64,000 nt of DNA from Populus alba (Eukaryota; Streptophyta; Magnoliopsida; Malpighiales; Salicaceae), in contig NC_133291.1 in assembly GCF_005239225.2 (NCBI RefSeq), forward strand, positions 14,779,654-14,843,653, written 5' to 3'. The translations under genes and the position numbers were made by a program. Below are positions 31,915-46,500 of this stretch, in pieces. Numbering within the stretch: the first letter of the stretch is position 1; every line of letters starts with the position of its first letter. The notes below the pieces were generated by a model, which searched no databases, was not told the DNA's origin, and saw only the letters and a program-made list of their open reading frames with translations.

Positions 31915-34900
31915 TGAATGGCATTTGGCAAAACATAAAAAATAAGTTAGGGCATGTTTGTCAAACCACATCCTTAGCAAAAAACACAAACCCTAAAGAT
32001 ATTTTAATGGTGTGTTTGCTAAATTTCTAAGGATCCAAAAATGTATTTTTATTTTTTCTTAGCAAAATTTGTTTCTTGCTAAACACTACCGTAAACCTTA
32101 ATAAGGGTCTAACCTAACCATATGGGTTGGGCTTCCCAACCTAGGGCCTAAGCCACCAAAAACATACCAACACTAAAAAAAAAAAAATCAAAGATCAAAT
32201 GGATGTTTTTAGTTGAATCAAAGAACAACAATGAACACAAGAAGAACCCCAAAAACCAAATTAAAGCTACAAAACCAGATTGTTATTAGATACATATGGG
32301 ACATAGAGACAAAAAACATGAATGATTAAAGTAGAATGCCGTGCATCAAAAAATGGAAAAAAATATCGGTATAATTTTGGATCGGAACCAAACAATTTTT
32401 AACCTTAACCTATGCATTTAAAAGTGTGAAGATACCCAATATGTACCTCAAATGGACAAAAATACAGAAAATAATCATTGAATGAGGTCTAAGTTTTTGA
32501 TCAAAGCACATAAGACAGATTAGAAAATACCAGTTCTAAAAGAATAGCCCATTAAACATTTCAACCCAAACCCCAAAATAAACCCAGAAACATGCTCAGG
32601 AAAGTGCTTTAAACTTATAGAACAACTAATTTTAAACGACCAAAAGCATGGGTCTAAGCTCGAACAACTTATAACTTCAAACATGCTTTATTTTACAACT
32701 TGTTCCAAACTTAAAGAAAACAAAGAAAAAATAATGTACAGATTATATAATCTTCAACACAGTAACTTCAAATGAATATTTCTTCCTACATTTAACATGT
32801 TACATTGCGACTAAAACTATTTCCAGCTAGACCAAATAATGAACATTGGCTTGTTGAAGAACATAAGTCTACCTAGAAAAACAAGTTAACATCTATATTT
32901 GATAATTCTCATGCAATCAACAATCAAACCCAAATGACCAAATTGAACTTTTAAACATCATTGTTGCTATCATAACAATTAACTAGCATGCTAAACAAAT
33001 AATCGTAATGGCATCAAACATGCACTAAAGCCCCTCTCACCTCTTCTTCTCTCTATGTATATTTTTTAAGAACTAAAATTATATATATAAAAAAAACAAA
33101 TATATTGATTTAGAACAATCGATTAATCATCAATAAGTACTAAACATTAAGTAAAACACTCATAATGTAACATAGCATTTAAAGGAGAGGTGTTGATACT
33201 TAAAGATACCTTGCTCTGTATCAAGTGAGGTTCAAGGTATTACCCTCTCAATTAACGATGTCTTTGGCTTTGGAATTTGTAACCCCTTTTAGACTCTCTA
33301 GAATTGTTGATGTTTCCAATCTTAATCTTGATTGTCGAAGTTCCCTTTTCTTATTACTTCTTTATCAACTTTGAACACTACTTTTTCTAGTTTTAATATT
33401 CATTATTCAATCAACTCAATAATTTCTCTTTGTTTTCTCTATGATTTTTTCCTTTTCTCTTTTAGAAAATCCTTCTACCTTTATTCCTCAAGAAACAACC
33501 TCCTCTTATATAAGCGAAGCCCTAACCGGTTACAAAACCATGGTGTTTTGTTAACAGGTTAAGTGATTATGGAAGATTCTTCCTCTCTCTCTTCTTTTAA
33601 CCTTCCTTTTAAAAAATTATAGTGTTTGGTCTCCCTCCTTTGTTCACTTTGAGAACTAAATCCTAGCATGAGAAAGTTAGACTCAAAGTTAGCTCACTGG
33701 TGAAATTCTTTTTCATTCAAGGTTGATTGGGTAGAGGTATTTTGTGTGGTAATTCATTGTGGAGACTATGATATAAATAAGTGATTTATGGGCCTGAAAT
33801 AATTAATATAAAGAGATGTGATGTGGTGTGTATCAATCTGGGAATAATAGGACTTTTGAAGGTCTAAAAGCTCCATATTCATATGATTGGAAGATTGGTC
33901 CTCAATCTATTTGAAACTGTCAACGCGGGTAGGCATAACTAGGGACATGTTATCAAGTTCTTTTCAAGCCACATATGGATAAACGTTTGATAAGAAATGT
34001 TCTAATATTTGTAAATACAAGTGTTTCTTAGTTATTTGGTACTGATTAGAGCCTTTAAGATGGTTGAAGATGCAACATTTATTTTTCTAAAAGTGACTCA
34101 TTGATCAACCTTCTGTGATCGAAAAAAAAAAAAAAAAAAAAAAAAACAATGAACGAATGACGTGCCACTTGTTCTCTTTAATTAAAGTTATGAGTGACAT
34201 GTCCACCTGTTTTAAACCCTAAAAAATCAAGGTTTTAAATTTGGGTTTTAAATTTTCAATATTGTCCATGTTTTTCTAATTCCAACATGTGAATTTTTAA
34301 TTAATCCAAAAACTTCTCAATTCTTTGCAATTTTATTCTTAGAAACATTGATAGGAAACCTTTAAAATTCACATTGCCTTATACAAATTAGTTCTTGGTT
34401 TCTAAATTATGATAATTGACTTTTATTATTCATCAATCTTTTAATTTGTCTCAAATTGACCCTTGGCAATTGACTAATTTTAGTCTTTGAATGCATTGCA
34501 TCTTTTAACAATTTGGTCATTTGGTTTTGAATTTCTTTGGATTAAGTCCTTAAGTAACCTTATAATACTTTAAGTTTATATTTTGATTAGACATCTGATT
34601 GCACAATTAGCTTTTAAAAAAAGTTCAATTGTGTCCCTGATCTTTTAATTTTTAATAAATTTTGATCAGAATTAAACCTTCACATACTTAATGTTTCTTC
34701 AATTAGAGTCCTTAATTAAGTCAATTAATCCCATTACAAGTTTTAGTTAAGCTCATAAACTTTAATAATTCTTTTAGTTTTGATTAAAATTGATGTTCAA
34801 ACTTAATTCGGCTTCAATTAAGTCCTCTCTCTTCATCCTATCTCGTTAATAATATTAAAATCTAACTATCTTCTAGCATTTTGACAACATTTGGCAAACT

Positions 34901-35039
34901 AAAAAACTCACATACTGTGTCTTAAGAATATTTTTTTTTATTTTCAATTTTATGATTTTTAGATATTTATTTGAATATTTCAAAAAAATATTTTTTTTTT
35001 ACATAAAAAAATTTTGGAGGACCCAAAATTAGTTATGAC
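31915..35039 (-). mobile_element. Candidate long solo LTR or LTR-like element
   Basis: The minus strand reads TGTCATAACTAATTTTGGGT from 35039, an LTR-like start. The sequence below contains AAACCCT-type and 'GTCCTTAATTAAG'-type phrases frequent in chromovirus LTRs. The left end TGAATGGCATTTGG at 31915 is preceded by ATAC, and ATAC also follows 35039, giving a possible 4-bp target duplication. No coding domains lie inside; there is a 25-base A-run at 34122-34146. No second copy is present, so this is only a candidate. Confidence 0.22.
34122..34146. repeat. Poly(A) run of 25
   Basis: An uninterrupted A-run between GATCG and CAATGAACG. It could be the tail of a short retroposon, but no target duplication or box motifs were found beside it. 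Confidence 0.85.
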
Positions 35040-38000
35040 AATACTAGTAAATTATTTTATGTTCAATGAAATTTAAAAACTCATTTTTATGTATAAATTT
35101 TTTTTGTATAAAGTAAATAAATACATTTTTAAAGTTTCTACAACACAAGATCACATATCTTAATAAGGAACCATCTCTTAGGTTTCCAACTTGGTTTTAT
35201 TGGCGTTAACAATTTCTTTTTTAATATTTATTTGGCTCATATAATTTATTATTCAATTTATTAAAATTATATATATAGTAAATTTTTGAATTACCACATT
35301 TAAGAATTATTTACCACTGAAAATGCATTAACAAAATTATGCACATTTCATTATTTAACATTTATAAAAAACTATTGATTTGAATTACAAAAAGCGTGGG
35401 TCAACTTACTAGTGATAAATTAGACTATTGTTATACTTTACATTTGCCCAATACCATCCTTCCTCTTTGAAGGATACTCGTTCGGGAACAATATGCGTTT
35501 TCTAACTAATGCTATTTTACTGGTTTTTCCATGAATAGCAACATAAAATTCATAGTGAGACCTAAATATAATATAATAAAGATGTGATAGATAAAGTTTA
35601 AAATTAAGGGCGGTGGGTAGGAATCTTGGAATCCTAATGTAAAAAATGAATGCTAAACATTGAGATTCTTGCAAGTATCCTTTCTTCAATTTACTTTTCC
35701 CAACTTGCCCCCATCATTTTTTTCTTTTTTGTGATATTTACTAATGGCTTTCGAAGCTGTTCACTAATGGGTTGTTTACGTTGTTTCATTATTTATTTTA
35801 CATGGTCAAGGAGCACATCAAAGATCATTGGCATGGGGCCAAAAAGTTTTTTCCCTGTAAAAAGGCAGAAGGAAAAAATATTTAAATATATTAAGTTAAT
35901 CTTCGTTAAACTAATAAAAGATTTTAAAGGTATTAAAATACAACCTTTTTTAGTAAAAAAAGGACCAAATTGGTTAAGTTTAGAGAGATGAGCTAACTTT
36001 CTATCCATGTATGGTCTAACTTACTAAGAAAAAATTTCCTTTTTTAATGAAAAAAGAATGATTATTTTTTAGGTTAAGTGTGTGGCATTATTATAAGATT
36101 GACTGGAACTCATAAAAACTATGATGTTATTTAAGGTTTTATTGTTGCTTATTATTTTATTTATGATTGGATAAAGGATGAATGTTGGATTTGAGAATAA
36201 AATTTGTGATTTTTTTAAATAAAAAACATCTATCTAATTAAATAAATATTTTTAATTTTTTGAAAAATGTATAGGAAAGCCAAAGAAGAAAAACAAAAAT
36301 AGTATATAACAAAGTTATTAAAATTTCATCACCTATACCTAGTCCTAATATTTTAGATTACAAGTTTGTGGATTATTTAGTAAATTTATTTCAATTTAAA
36401 AATAAAATAAAAATGTCATATTTTCATTTTAAAAAAATTAAATTAAATTTTAACTAGAACAATTAAATTTAATTCAAAATTTAATATAGGTTGATTTTTT
36501 TATGAAATTTAATCAAAATTAAAAAAAATTAAGGTTCCCTATAAAATGAGATACGGAACAAAAACACTATGAAGAAGTTCTAGGAGTTACAAAGAAAACT
36601 TCAAGCTCATATTAATTATGGTTGAAAACAGGAATTGAGCTCATATTAATTATGGGTTAAAAACGAGAATTAAACTCTATAAAATCTAATCTCCTGTTGT
36701 TTCTTGAGTTTTGAATAAACATGTTTGAACCGATAAGATTTTATAATTAAGGTATATAATGTACATGAACGAAAACCATATAAGAATTACCTCTTGCCGA
36801 CATGCAAAGTTGGTAAAAGTACTCATTTTAGTTAACATTATCGTTATTAATCGACGGGAAAAGACGTTATTTGACCTTCCTTCCTCCTTTTCGTGCATTA
36901 ATCATGAGATAAAATTATAAAACCACAGTCAACGTGATTTCGGCACTTCGTCGCCCATCTCATAGCTATAATGAAGAACAAATAGATAATCTTTTTTTTT
37001 TTTCCTCTCTTTCTTTATGATCATGGCGTACCATTATTTTCTTTCCTTTTTTCATTCGATCATGGCGTGCCATTTTCTGCCTTTTATCTATGGTGATCGA
37101 TGGTGGAAATTCGAGTGATAGTACCTTGGTATTAATTATTTGAAAGTGGGTTGTCACATACAGATATCAAAGTCTTGTCCTGTCAAGCAAAATCCAAGTT
37201 TTTGTAGGATCAAAATCAAACTTTCCACTACTGAAAATCTTTTGGCTTTCAAATCAAACGGGACATGATATGGATCGGTCCATGTAATCATTAGTCAGCG
37301 AGTATTTAACATTATCTAAGGCTCCCCAACTTGACAAATGAGCTATATATAATGTTCAACATTGTTCAAGATGCTATATTTACATGTCAAAAGCTCTGGT
37401 TTCTTCAGCCCCATTGATGCAAATGAAGTCATGATCGTACCAACGGAGCATTCTTTCTCTCTGACTTGGATGGCTTAAGCGTGCGTTAGGACCCAAAAAG
37501 TCACTTCGAATATCAAATATGAAAGGAAGCATAGCACTTAGATACAATGATAGATTTATAAAGGACAACCACAATCATATTTTTCTCACCAATGTCATTT
37601 GATTTATCCTTGGCTTATCATCATCATTCACACCATAACCATTATTTTTCTATATCCATCATTGGACGCGTGAAGTTTAGATTTCTAGTTGTTAGCATCA
37701 ATGTGCATTTCAAAATGTTTTAAAAGCATTTTTGGATTGTCTCCTGGTATTTGACTATTGTTTAGAGATAACAATAATGGAGATACATGAAACATGTTTT
37801 TCCGAAGCTTACTTGAATGAGTAGAATATTCATTTTTAAAATTATATTTAAAATAAATTTTATTTTATTTTTATTTTTTTGATCAAACACGTAATATGTT
37901 TTCCCGTATTTCTTATTTGAATGAGTAGAAATTCATTTTTAAAATTATATTTGAAATGAATTTATTTTATCTTTATCTTTATTTCTTTGATCAAACACAT

Positions 38001-40147
38001 GTAATTATTATTTATATGATTGTTTATTTATTTATTTTTCTAAAATACTAACAAAAAAACCACCTAGACACCACAATGTTTAAAAACTTTTAAAAAAAAA
38101 AACATTTATTTGATCTCAAACACACTTTATAAAAATAAATGTATTATGTTAGTTATCATATGCACAATAATTTCGTTTGAAAATCTATCCATTAAATTAC
38201 ATTCCCATCATGTCAATGCATGTGTATAACACAAATAATTAGCCATCTATGATGAACAAATTTCCCCACACACAAAAAAGAAAGAAAGTATAGCCTTTCA
38301 CTTCAACCACAAAGCATATGCTATATCAGTTTTCTCTTCTATTCATTCTCGTGGTTTTTATCTTTTGAGGAATCGCTTTCCTTTCGACATTGACAAAAGA
38401 AACTAGGAAGCAATTAATCATGAGCAAGTCAATAATGGGGTTAATTATGATCTACTTTTGTTTATAGAATCCAAATAACTAGATTTTAATAATCTTGGCT
38501 AAGGGACTTCGTGCGAAACCTTTATATGCACCGAGACCCTAAAGAGGCCTATTCACAACTCAATTGTTTGATATCTATCTTTTAATTTATTCAGAGGTCG
38601 TTTCTTCTTTTGAGCCCACCTTCTTTTGATTCCTTTCGACCCCACTTGTTGTTCAATGCATTCATCAAAAAATTCCATTTTCTGCTGACTGCCATGTTAT
38701 ATACGTGTATACTAGAAGCTCGCTGAAAACAAAGAAATTTGTCGAATTTATTGATTGAATTTGAATCGATTTGAATGCCAAGTCAAAACAAAATTGATTG
38801 TTTTTTGTTTTTTTACTCAATCCCAAATTTGGTGTTCGAAAGAAGCTTTGAAGTGGATAATTCTCAACGTTTCTGTGTTCTTGCATGGTTATGTCCTATT
38901 CGTTGGCTGTTCTTAAGAGCTAATCATATGGCAATAAGCATACGCATGGCCCAGCCTCTCCAGTGGAAGAAAAAAACTTATTGTTTTCTCGAGCGCCCAC
39001 CAATGCTAAAGCCAAACATTGGAACTTTGAAATTCAAAACTTTTCTTCTGGCTAATTTGTCTGTATTGTCTCAATCAAGCAAATGGAGAGAAGGGAGAAA
39101 CAAGTTTAATGCAAATCCTGCTTGTCCCGTCCATAACTTAGGACAAATTTACTCAAAGTCCAATTTTCAGGCTTAAAAGGGGTTCCGTTTTTCTGAAAGG
39201 GAGGATTTTTCAAAATTTCCTTTCACCGAATTTGAAGAAGTGACTCTTACACGTAGTTATCATACCTGCTCCGGCACAGTGAGCCGGGGATCCCGATTTT
39301 ATACGATGCTTTTATACGATGCCCATAAAAATTGCGACCTGAAATTATACCTCTATTTTTCCTAGCAAAGTGAGAATTTAAATCAAAGGCATTGGAGGAA
39401 AATATTCCCGGACACAAAAAGGGCATTGGGTTCAAGTTAAAGGAGGGACAAAAAAAAATTAAAAACAAGCGTCATTTCGCGTGTATAGGGTAATTGGAGA
39501 TTTTCATCTTCCGACCCAATCCCATGCATTAAAACTTACCACTCTTTTCATGTGAGTTGCTAACTCATATTAAAATTCAATGTATAAACATTAAAAAAAA
39601 TAAAATATTTTTTTTAATATTATAATTGAAAATCCATTAGCATATATCATATATTATATTCACAAGAAATATTTTTTATTTTAAATACTTCAATTTTAAA
39701 AGAAAAAGATAATATGTTTTAATATGAAAGAAAAAAATCTTTTATAATATATATAGCATATATTAATATAGATTGTTACTTAACTTTTTTACATAGTATA
39801 TTAAAATTTTAAATAAAGTTTAATTTTTCAAGACTAAGCCAGCCTAAATAATCTAGGACCAGTCAACTCCAACACGGACTCTAATAACTATGCTTTTACA
39901 GAAATCCAATATGTAATCTTTGACTACACCCACAAAATAATGCACTCAATGCCAATGATTATTAATAGAACGAACACTGTTTACTAATCCTTACTATTGC
40001 TCATTAATTATCATTAAATAGTGATTTTCCCTTAAAAGTTTTGGTGGGCTTCAGTGTTATGGTCGAGCTTTTAACCTCCCACTAACATTTCTACAAATTT
40101 ATATATGATCCTTTCACGGTCAAATAAATTTTGTGCTGATGCTTTCT

Positions 40148-40150
<3 letters not shown>
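35040..40150. other. Intergenic DNA; unrecognised open frame at 38775-39176
   Basis: Mostly A+T-rich and without recognisable genes. The longest frame is plus-strand 38775-39176 (133 residues, MPSQNKIDCFLFFYS to YSKSNFQA). It is unlike any family I know and lies in a GC-richer patch (38660-39480) that may be a gene relic. A short ATTCGATCATGGCG repeat occurs at 37018 and 37059. Confidence 0.4.
37800..38010. repeat. Two-copy direct repeat, period about 104 bp
   Basis: TTGAATGAGTAGAA at 37813 recurs at 37917. Each is followed by ATTCATTTTTAAAATTATAT and, later, TTTGATCAAACAC. Small indels separate the copies. Noncoding. Confidence 0.8.

Positions 40151-40185
<35 letters not shown>
40151..40185. 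repeat. (AT)17 microsatellite
   Basis: A pure run of AT dinucleotides, about 35 bases, between TCTGGC and AAAGCA. Confidence 0.95.
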
Positions 40186-40192
<7 letters not shown>

Positions 40193-42649
40193 TGGGATTG
40201 TGTACATGGCGTAATCCTAAGAAGAAAAATTATCTAGTGGCTATTACAAAAACGTTGCTGAAAGGTAGCCTTAAATCCAGAGTTAAGTGACTGCCTAATA
40301 TAGTTTTAAAATTTGGTCTAACCTATTAAGTCAACTTGAAACCCGACTGATCTAGAATTAAAATTGGGTCAGGTTTAAGAAAAAACCATTCAAAAATTTA
40401 GCTTGACAAAAACCGGTCGATCCGGACTTGTAAGACCCGAATAAACTCAGATGAGATTCGGTTGTTTACACACACATAAGTAAAACTTTACTGTTTTAGC
40501 TTTTTATTGTGAACTCATTTGCAACATAAAGACAGAAAACCTAAACTTTTTAATTTGTAAAGCCACATTTGTTATAAAAAAAAAACAAAAGAATTTAAAA
40601 TTTGAAAACCGTTTTTGCCTTCGCTTCCTCCTCAAATCTTAAAATCTTCTCGGCATGCAATGGGGAGAGAGATGCATGCCAGGTTGTGGTAGACGCTGTG
40701 GCTTGGTGGATGGATGCATTGGCGGAGCAGGGAGAGTTTGTTAAGTGATTGTTTGGAGGGAGGGTCAGATCTGGTTGTGATAATGGCGATTTGGTTTTGA
40801 TTTAGATGGGTGTGGATTAAGGGCTGCAAGGATTTTGAGGGTGAAGAATGGGGAAGATTAAAGAGAAAATGAAATAGTACGTTTGATGTGATTGCTAAGT
40901 AGGGATCTCGGGACAGAGGATGAGAGAGAAAGAAAAATGTTGGTTTTAGGGTGTTTGAGAGTGTGGTAGCGGTTGCTTTTCAAATAGTTTTTCGTGCCGA
41001 AAAGCATGCCAATAATGTTTTTTTATTTTTTTTTAAATCATTTTTTATATCAGCACATCAAAACGATCCAAAAAGTACAAACCACACTTAATTTTAGCAA
41101 AAAAAAAAAATTGGAATTTTCCGAAAAGCAGGTTCAACCTCAATGCCAAACATGCATTAAAATGGTGTGCTTGTGGATTGTAGAGAAGGTAGGTGCAGGT
41201 AAAAAAGTTACCATTAATGGATAGTTTTTGGAGTTTTATTGGAGAGATAATAGCCATAGATTTAAAGTTAGTGGAATTTTTTTTTGGGTTAATCCATCTG
41301 ACTTGTGACCCGATCATTATACCAGGTAGATCACTGGGTCAAGTTTAAAAACTATGCTAACCAGTGTATGAATAGTGACCACTAGTTTTTTTTTTTTTTT
41401 TTACATGTGCGATGTAACAGGGCTTCAAAATTTCATTTTTATTTAATTATCGAGTTAAAGGCTTATTTTTTTAGTCTAAACTCTTTTTTTTCTTATTCAT
41501 GTATTTTTTTAACATGATTATATGTTTTTAGTAGAAGTAAGCTTTTAAATAAAAACTCATCATCATTTAAAAAAACAAATTACAAAAAAAACAAACATCA
41601 TGTCTTAATAATTTTTACATAATTTTATACAAGATAAAAGAACAATCAATTTAAAAAACTTGTATAAAAATTTTATAATAAAAAACAACATAATTGTGTT
41701 ATGCTTCACATGACAAAAACAACAAATGAAAATAGAATTGTGTTTAGTAATGGTGTCCACGATAGAGTTACTATCTCGATGTCATGTTTATTTAATGGTG
41801 GACAAGATAAAATAAAATATTAAAAAAATCTATTTTACCCTTAACATGTATTATTATCAAACTTACATATAAAAAAATAATTAGACATTATTATTTATTT
41901 TTTAATTTAGTTTATATTGAGTGTCGATCTAGAGCCTGGACCGACTCGGGTTTAAGAAGAAAAAAAAAAGAATTGACACAACCTAACCCATTCAAAAACC
42001 CTGATTAATCGACGGTAAACGCAGTAAAACTTCGTTGACATTTTAGGGAGAGCTTTCTTAAGTCAAAATGATGTCATGACTTAGATTTTGCCTCGAGTTA
42101 AATTTTACAACTATGATAAGAGTATCTCAAGGAGGGATGTTATTTAGAAGAGCCAAAATAGTAACATGACTTTTTGAATAGAGCAAATATGGTTTTTTTT
42201 TCCTTACATTCACTCCCATTGTAAAAAATCATTTAGAAGAGCCAATTGTATTTTAATATATTTGATACACAATAATTTTAACAGCTCAATTGACTTTTAT
42301 AGGTTTAAAAATAACTTGAATGATTTTCAATCAACCTAATATTAAAGGATAAAATTAAAAAAAATCAATTAAAAAAAGAATAAAAAAATAACTCAGGACA
42401 ACCTAGATAAACTCGTCAAACCCTTGATACAGGTCATGAAACTAAAATAATCTCATAAAAGCAAACAAAAAAACATAAATTAAAAAAAAAATCAAAAGAA
42501 AAAAAACAAGTGAAAAAAATATTATTGCAATAAATAATGTTTTGATATTTTTGCAAGATATATAGGAATAATATTTTTGTGTTGAGAAATTGTAAAATGA
42601 AATTTTGTTTAGCACTACCTTTTCATAATGTAAAATAAGCATTAAAAAT

Positions 42650-42686
42650 CAATAATAATAATAATAATAATAAAATAATAATAAAA

Positions 42687-42717
<31 letters not shown>
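42650..42717. repeat. (AAT)n followed by (ATT)n, self-complementary microsatellite
   Basis: AAT units (42650-42686, with one interruption) run directly into ATT units (42688-42717). The two halves could pair into a hairpin of about 30 bases per arm. Confidence 0.9.
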
Positions 42718-43868
42718 GGCGACCCTGGAGATGCTAACTATTTTTATAATTATATGTTTTAATTGGATAATTTAAAATTAAAAGTTTGTTTATAAAGATA
42801 TTTTAATGATATAAACTGATTAATATTGTTTTGGAGACAATCTCTTGTTTACAAAAATTCTCTTCAAATTTAACTTGATAACATATTTATTTTTATTTCT
42901 TTAATAAGACATGTTTTTGTAATTATCATTAACAAATGCTACACAAATCTCATTGCTTCATTTGCGTAGAATAGCGATGTTGATCATATTTGATCATCTT
43001 AAAATCACACTTTATATGACTAAGCTAAATATAACTGAAGGGCACACTCTTTTCAGGAATAATTCAATTTACGTGATTATAGAAAATAAATAAGTGAAAA
43101 AACCTATCGAATTCTAGCATAAAAGATTCTATCAATCAAGCTTCTTATGCTTGTTTCTATTGGGTTAATGTATGTTTTCTCAATTTTCTCTTTAAGTTAG
43201 GTGGGGCTTCAAAATTCAACTTTTGAAACATCTTAGAAAATATAGGCCTTGATATTATTTAAATAACCTCAATTAAAACAGGGAACTCGTTATCCACTCT
43301 AGTCTAGAGTGAGCTTTTTAATGGCCCAAATCATTCTTCATTGACACCAAATAAGTTTAAAATGTAGGTCTTATGTAGCCTGCTTAAATGATATCCATAT
43401 AGCATGGGCTACGATCCAATTTAAAATCCCAAATCAGATCTAGTTGGGGGCGGTTGCGTGGTCACTAGTCAGTTATTTAGAAACCTAGGACTGTTTAGAA
43501 TCTTTTTTGTTTTTTGTTTCTGGTTTTTATTTTTGTTTTTGGATTTTTTTTATTTAAGCTTTTTACAAATTGAGAATTTATTTAGTTGGATGATTTTTTA
43601 GTTTTATTTTTTATAAAATACACTAAATCTTAGTCTATTTAATAAGAATAGTGATAAGTTATTAGTTAAATGATACAACCCTACTTAATTGACTTTTAAT
43701 TGTGCTATTGTGAACTTGAAACGCCTTTGAATGTAATTTTTGCTTGATTCCAATCACTGTAAATGTAATGTAATGAAACCTCAGACTCAACCTAAACATA
43801 GAATCTCTCTATTAGTATAGATGTTGATTTTTAATGTGATTTTCTCTTGAAATTTATCAAAATCATGT

Positions 43869-43877
43869 TTATATATA

Positions 43878-43910
<33 letters not shown>
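43869..43910. repeat. (AT)n microsatellite
   Basis: About 42 bases of alternating T/A with one ATTATA interruption. Confidence 0.9.
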
Positions 43911-45595
43911 CATACATATTTTTATTTTTCACATCAACACATTAAAACAATAAAAAATGTTTTAAAATTGTTAATTTGAAGCTTTTTCAAACAAAAAATA
44001 ATATATAAAAGCAGGGTCCAACCGTACTCCTAAATGGTGCTTTACTACTAATCTAATTCTCAAACATTCTTAGATATTTTGAATTCAAATTCATATAATC
44101 TCGAGTGCCACTAAATAGATACAACAATTTAATTCAAATTTGATGGATATCAACCCGACCTAAATTGATGATTATTTTTTGGATAGTTGATTTGCCCGAA
44201 AGATGATAAATAAAATATACATATTGTCAAACATGACCTTAAATCCATTTAAATCTAACCCAAAATATGATTTATAGAATATTTTATATTTTTTTAATAC
44301 AATATAATACATACATATCTCAATATTAACATAAAACACTTATATATTTGGGGGTGTCTACTCTTCGAATATATATTAATTATTTTATTTTTTATTTAAT
44401 AATAAATAATAGTAAAATAATAAATAATTATATAGATACTTAAAACTTGATAGATAATTTTAAAATATCTAAATATCTTTTTTGATAAGTAATGAATAGA
44501 ATATAAATATTAAAAAAATCAATATATAAATAACCATTACTATCCCTAATAAAAAACCCTATCATGTCTTAACCTTAAGTGCCTCGTATTTAATCCAACC
44601 TAATTACTATTCATGTAAAAACTCAACTTGAAAAACAACTTTTATTTTCGAAAGTTTTGATAACTTGTTATAGGTTCTTACTAGATAGTTTGTTCGTGTA
44701 TCGTCGTAGGCTAAGTTGATTTTTTTACAGAGTAAAAAAATGATGCTCAAGTGTTGTAAGTGTTTTTTTAAAGAAGAAGAAAAATCCATAACTCAACATC
44801 ATAAAAGGAGAATTGAAAAGAAAAAAAAAACATTTGTCAATCCCAATAGTCAAAATGTAGAAGGATGAATTTAGAAAAAAAAAATTAATGAAAAAAAAAT
44901 CTTAAAAAACAAAGCACCAACAAAACTGGGTGAGGTCGTCAAAATTCATAAGGAGGATCATGCGAATAGAATAATTCAATAGAAAACAAAACAAGAAAAA
45001 AGACAGTTTAACAAAAGAATCACCATTGTTCATATACAAAGCTTCTCATCCCTTTAACAAAAGAACCTACATAAAACCAAACCTTAGCTCAATATTAAGC
45101 CACTTTCCTCTAGTTTTCTATGTGAAAGAACAAAAAACAAAAGATAAATAAACCTTACCCTACCATTACAACCAACCCTATTGTTTCGTTTCTTCCTTCC
45201 CTAACAGTCCCACAAACATTTTCTTTTTGTTTGCCAACCAATATAGATAGCAATATTGTGGGCGTCAAGTTGTGCACTCCTTATGTCCTACTGGAGCATT
45301 GTCCAGCAGCTAGTAGCCAACAACTTTATTTTCTCTATACAACGCCACCATGGATCGCCACTGCCAAGAACCTTTGCCGTGAGACTATCATCAGGACCAC
45401 CAACCTAGTAACATCCCCTCTCGACCAACCCTTTTCCTTCTTCCCTTTCTTTATTGGCTTCTTTTCTTCTTCCTTCATAGGTTGGGTCAGTGATCAAGTT
45501 ATGTGGGTTGGACCCTTAGCCTAGCCTGTATGGCTAAGCTGGGTCCATCCCATCCTTATATAAAAAAAAATGATTGGGCTTTTAGTCATCCCAAT

Positions 45596-45840
45596 TAACT
45601 AGGCTAAGGTTGGGCCTTGGGCTCAGGCCCAAACAACCTAGCTCTTAGGCTAAGGGTGTGCAATCCATAGTAATTAAACTCGGACTGGCCTGGTGAGTCG
45701 ACCTGGGACTCGGTTGACCTAGTGGCTGGACCAGTACGGGTTTGCCAAAAGACTGGCCAGTGTAACGACTCGGCTAAACCCAGTCGACGCGGCGAGTTGA
45801 CCCATGACCTAGGCAAACCCGGGTGAGACCTGGTTTTTTT
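45596..45840. repeat. GC-rich dispersed repeat remnant
   Basis: An unusually GC-rich 200-base stretch (GACTCGGTTGACC, GGGTTTGCC, CCCAGTCGACGCGG, GGCAAACCCGGGTGAGACC) followed by a T-run. It resembles the degenerate repeats at 40.3 and 41.3 kb. Its class is unknown. Confidence 0.45.
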
Positions 45841-45944
45841 TTTCCTTTCAAATGAGGTTTTTCACCTATACCCCTTTTTTTCATTTTTTTTTTAGTTTGT
45901 TATTAACACTTCTTAAAGCTAACTATATAAATATTAGAAAAACA

Positions 45945-46500
45945 TTTTATTTTTTCATTGTGAGATTTGAAACCTTTTAGTATATATATACTCTATGTTT
46001 CTAGGAAAAAAATTATGTTTTTTCAATGTAGGATTTGAAACCCTTTAATATATACACTCTATATTCCCAAGAAAAAAGTTATTTTTTCAATGTGGGATTT
46101 GAAGCCTTTTTGTATATATATTATATGTTCACAAGAAAAAAGTTATGTTTTTTCAATGTGGGATTTGAAACTCATTGGTATATGTTCCAAAGAAAAAGTT
46201 AGTTTTTCAATGTGGGATTTGAAGCCATTTTGTATATATATACTATATGTTCACAAGAAAAAAGTTATGTTTTCTCAATATGGGATAAAAAATCTTTTGG
46301 TTTAAATACTTTAGCTTAAAGTGATAACATAATATTTTTTTTCAATGTGAGATTTGAAGCCCTTTAGTATATATACTTTATGTTCACAAGAAAAAAGCTA
46401 TGTTTTTTTAATGTTGGATAAAAAAAATTTTTGGTTTAAATACTTCAACTTAAAAGCATAACATATTATCTTTTTAATGTGGGATAAAAAACTTTTTAAA
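45945..46500. repeat. Minisatellite 1, about 65-bp units
   Basis: About nine diverged units with the core TTTTTCAATGTGGGATTTGA, then TATATATA and TGTTCACAAGAAAAAAGTTA. Some units are of an alternate type with GGATAAAAAATCTTTTGG. The units are short enough to create a spurious repeated peptide (SMWDLKPFCIYI) in a plus-strand frame. Confidence 0.85.

Larger units (their letters stand above)
40186..45595. other. Intergenic DNA with degenerate GACCCGGGT-type repeats
   Basis: No gene recognised. Stretches at 40313-40450, 41287-41360 and 41925-42010 share GACTTGTGACCCGAT / TGGGTCAAGTTTAA-type phrases. They look like diverged members of one dispersed plant repeat. 40600-40960 is GC-richer with a short unrecognised minus-strand frame. 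Runs of T at 41383 and A-rich blocks are common. Further right, 44880-45560 is pyrimidine-rich but not convincingly coding. Confidence 0.4.

Noticed and set aside
40632..40829. 65-residue minus-strand frame in a GC-rich patch
   Set aside because: No homology I recognise, no flanking gene structure, and neighbouring sequence is dispersed repeat.
46090..46305. Plus-strand open frame with a repeated SMWDLKPFCIYI peptide
   Set aside because: The peptide periodicity merely reflects minisatellite 1. Units vary in length and frame, and there is no start context or homology.
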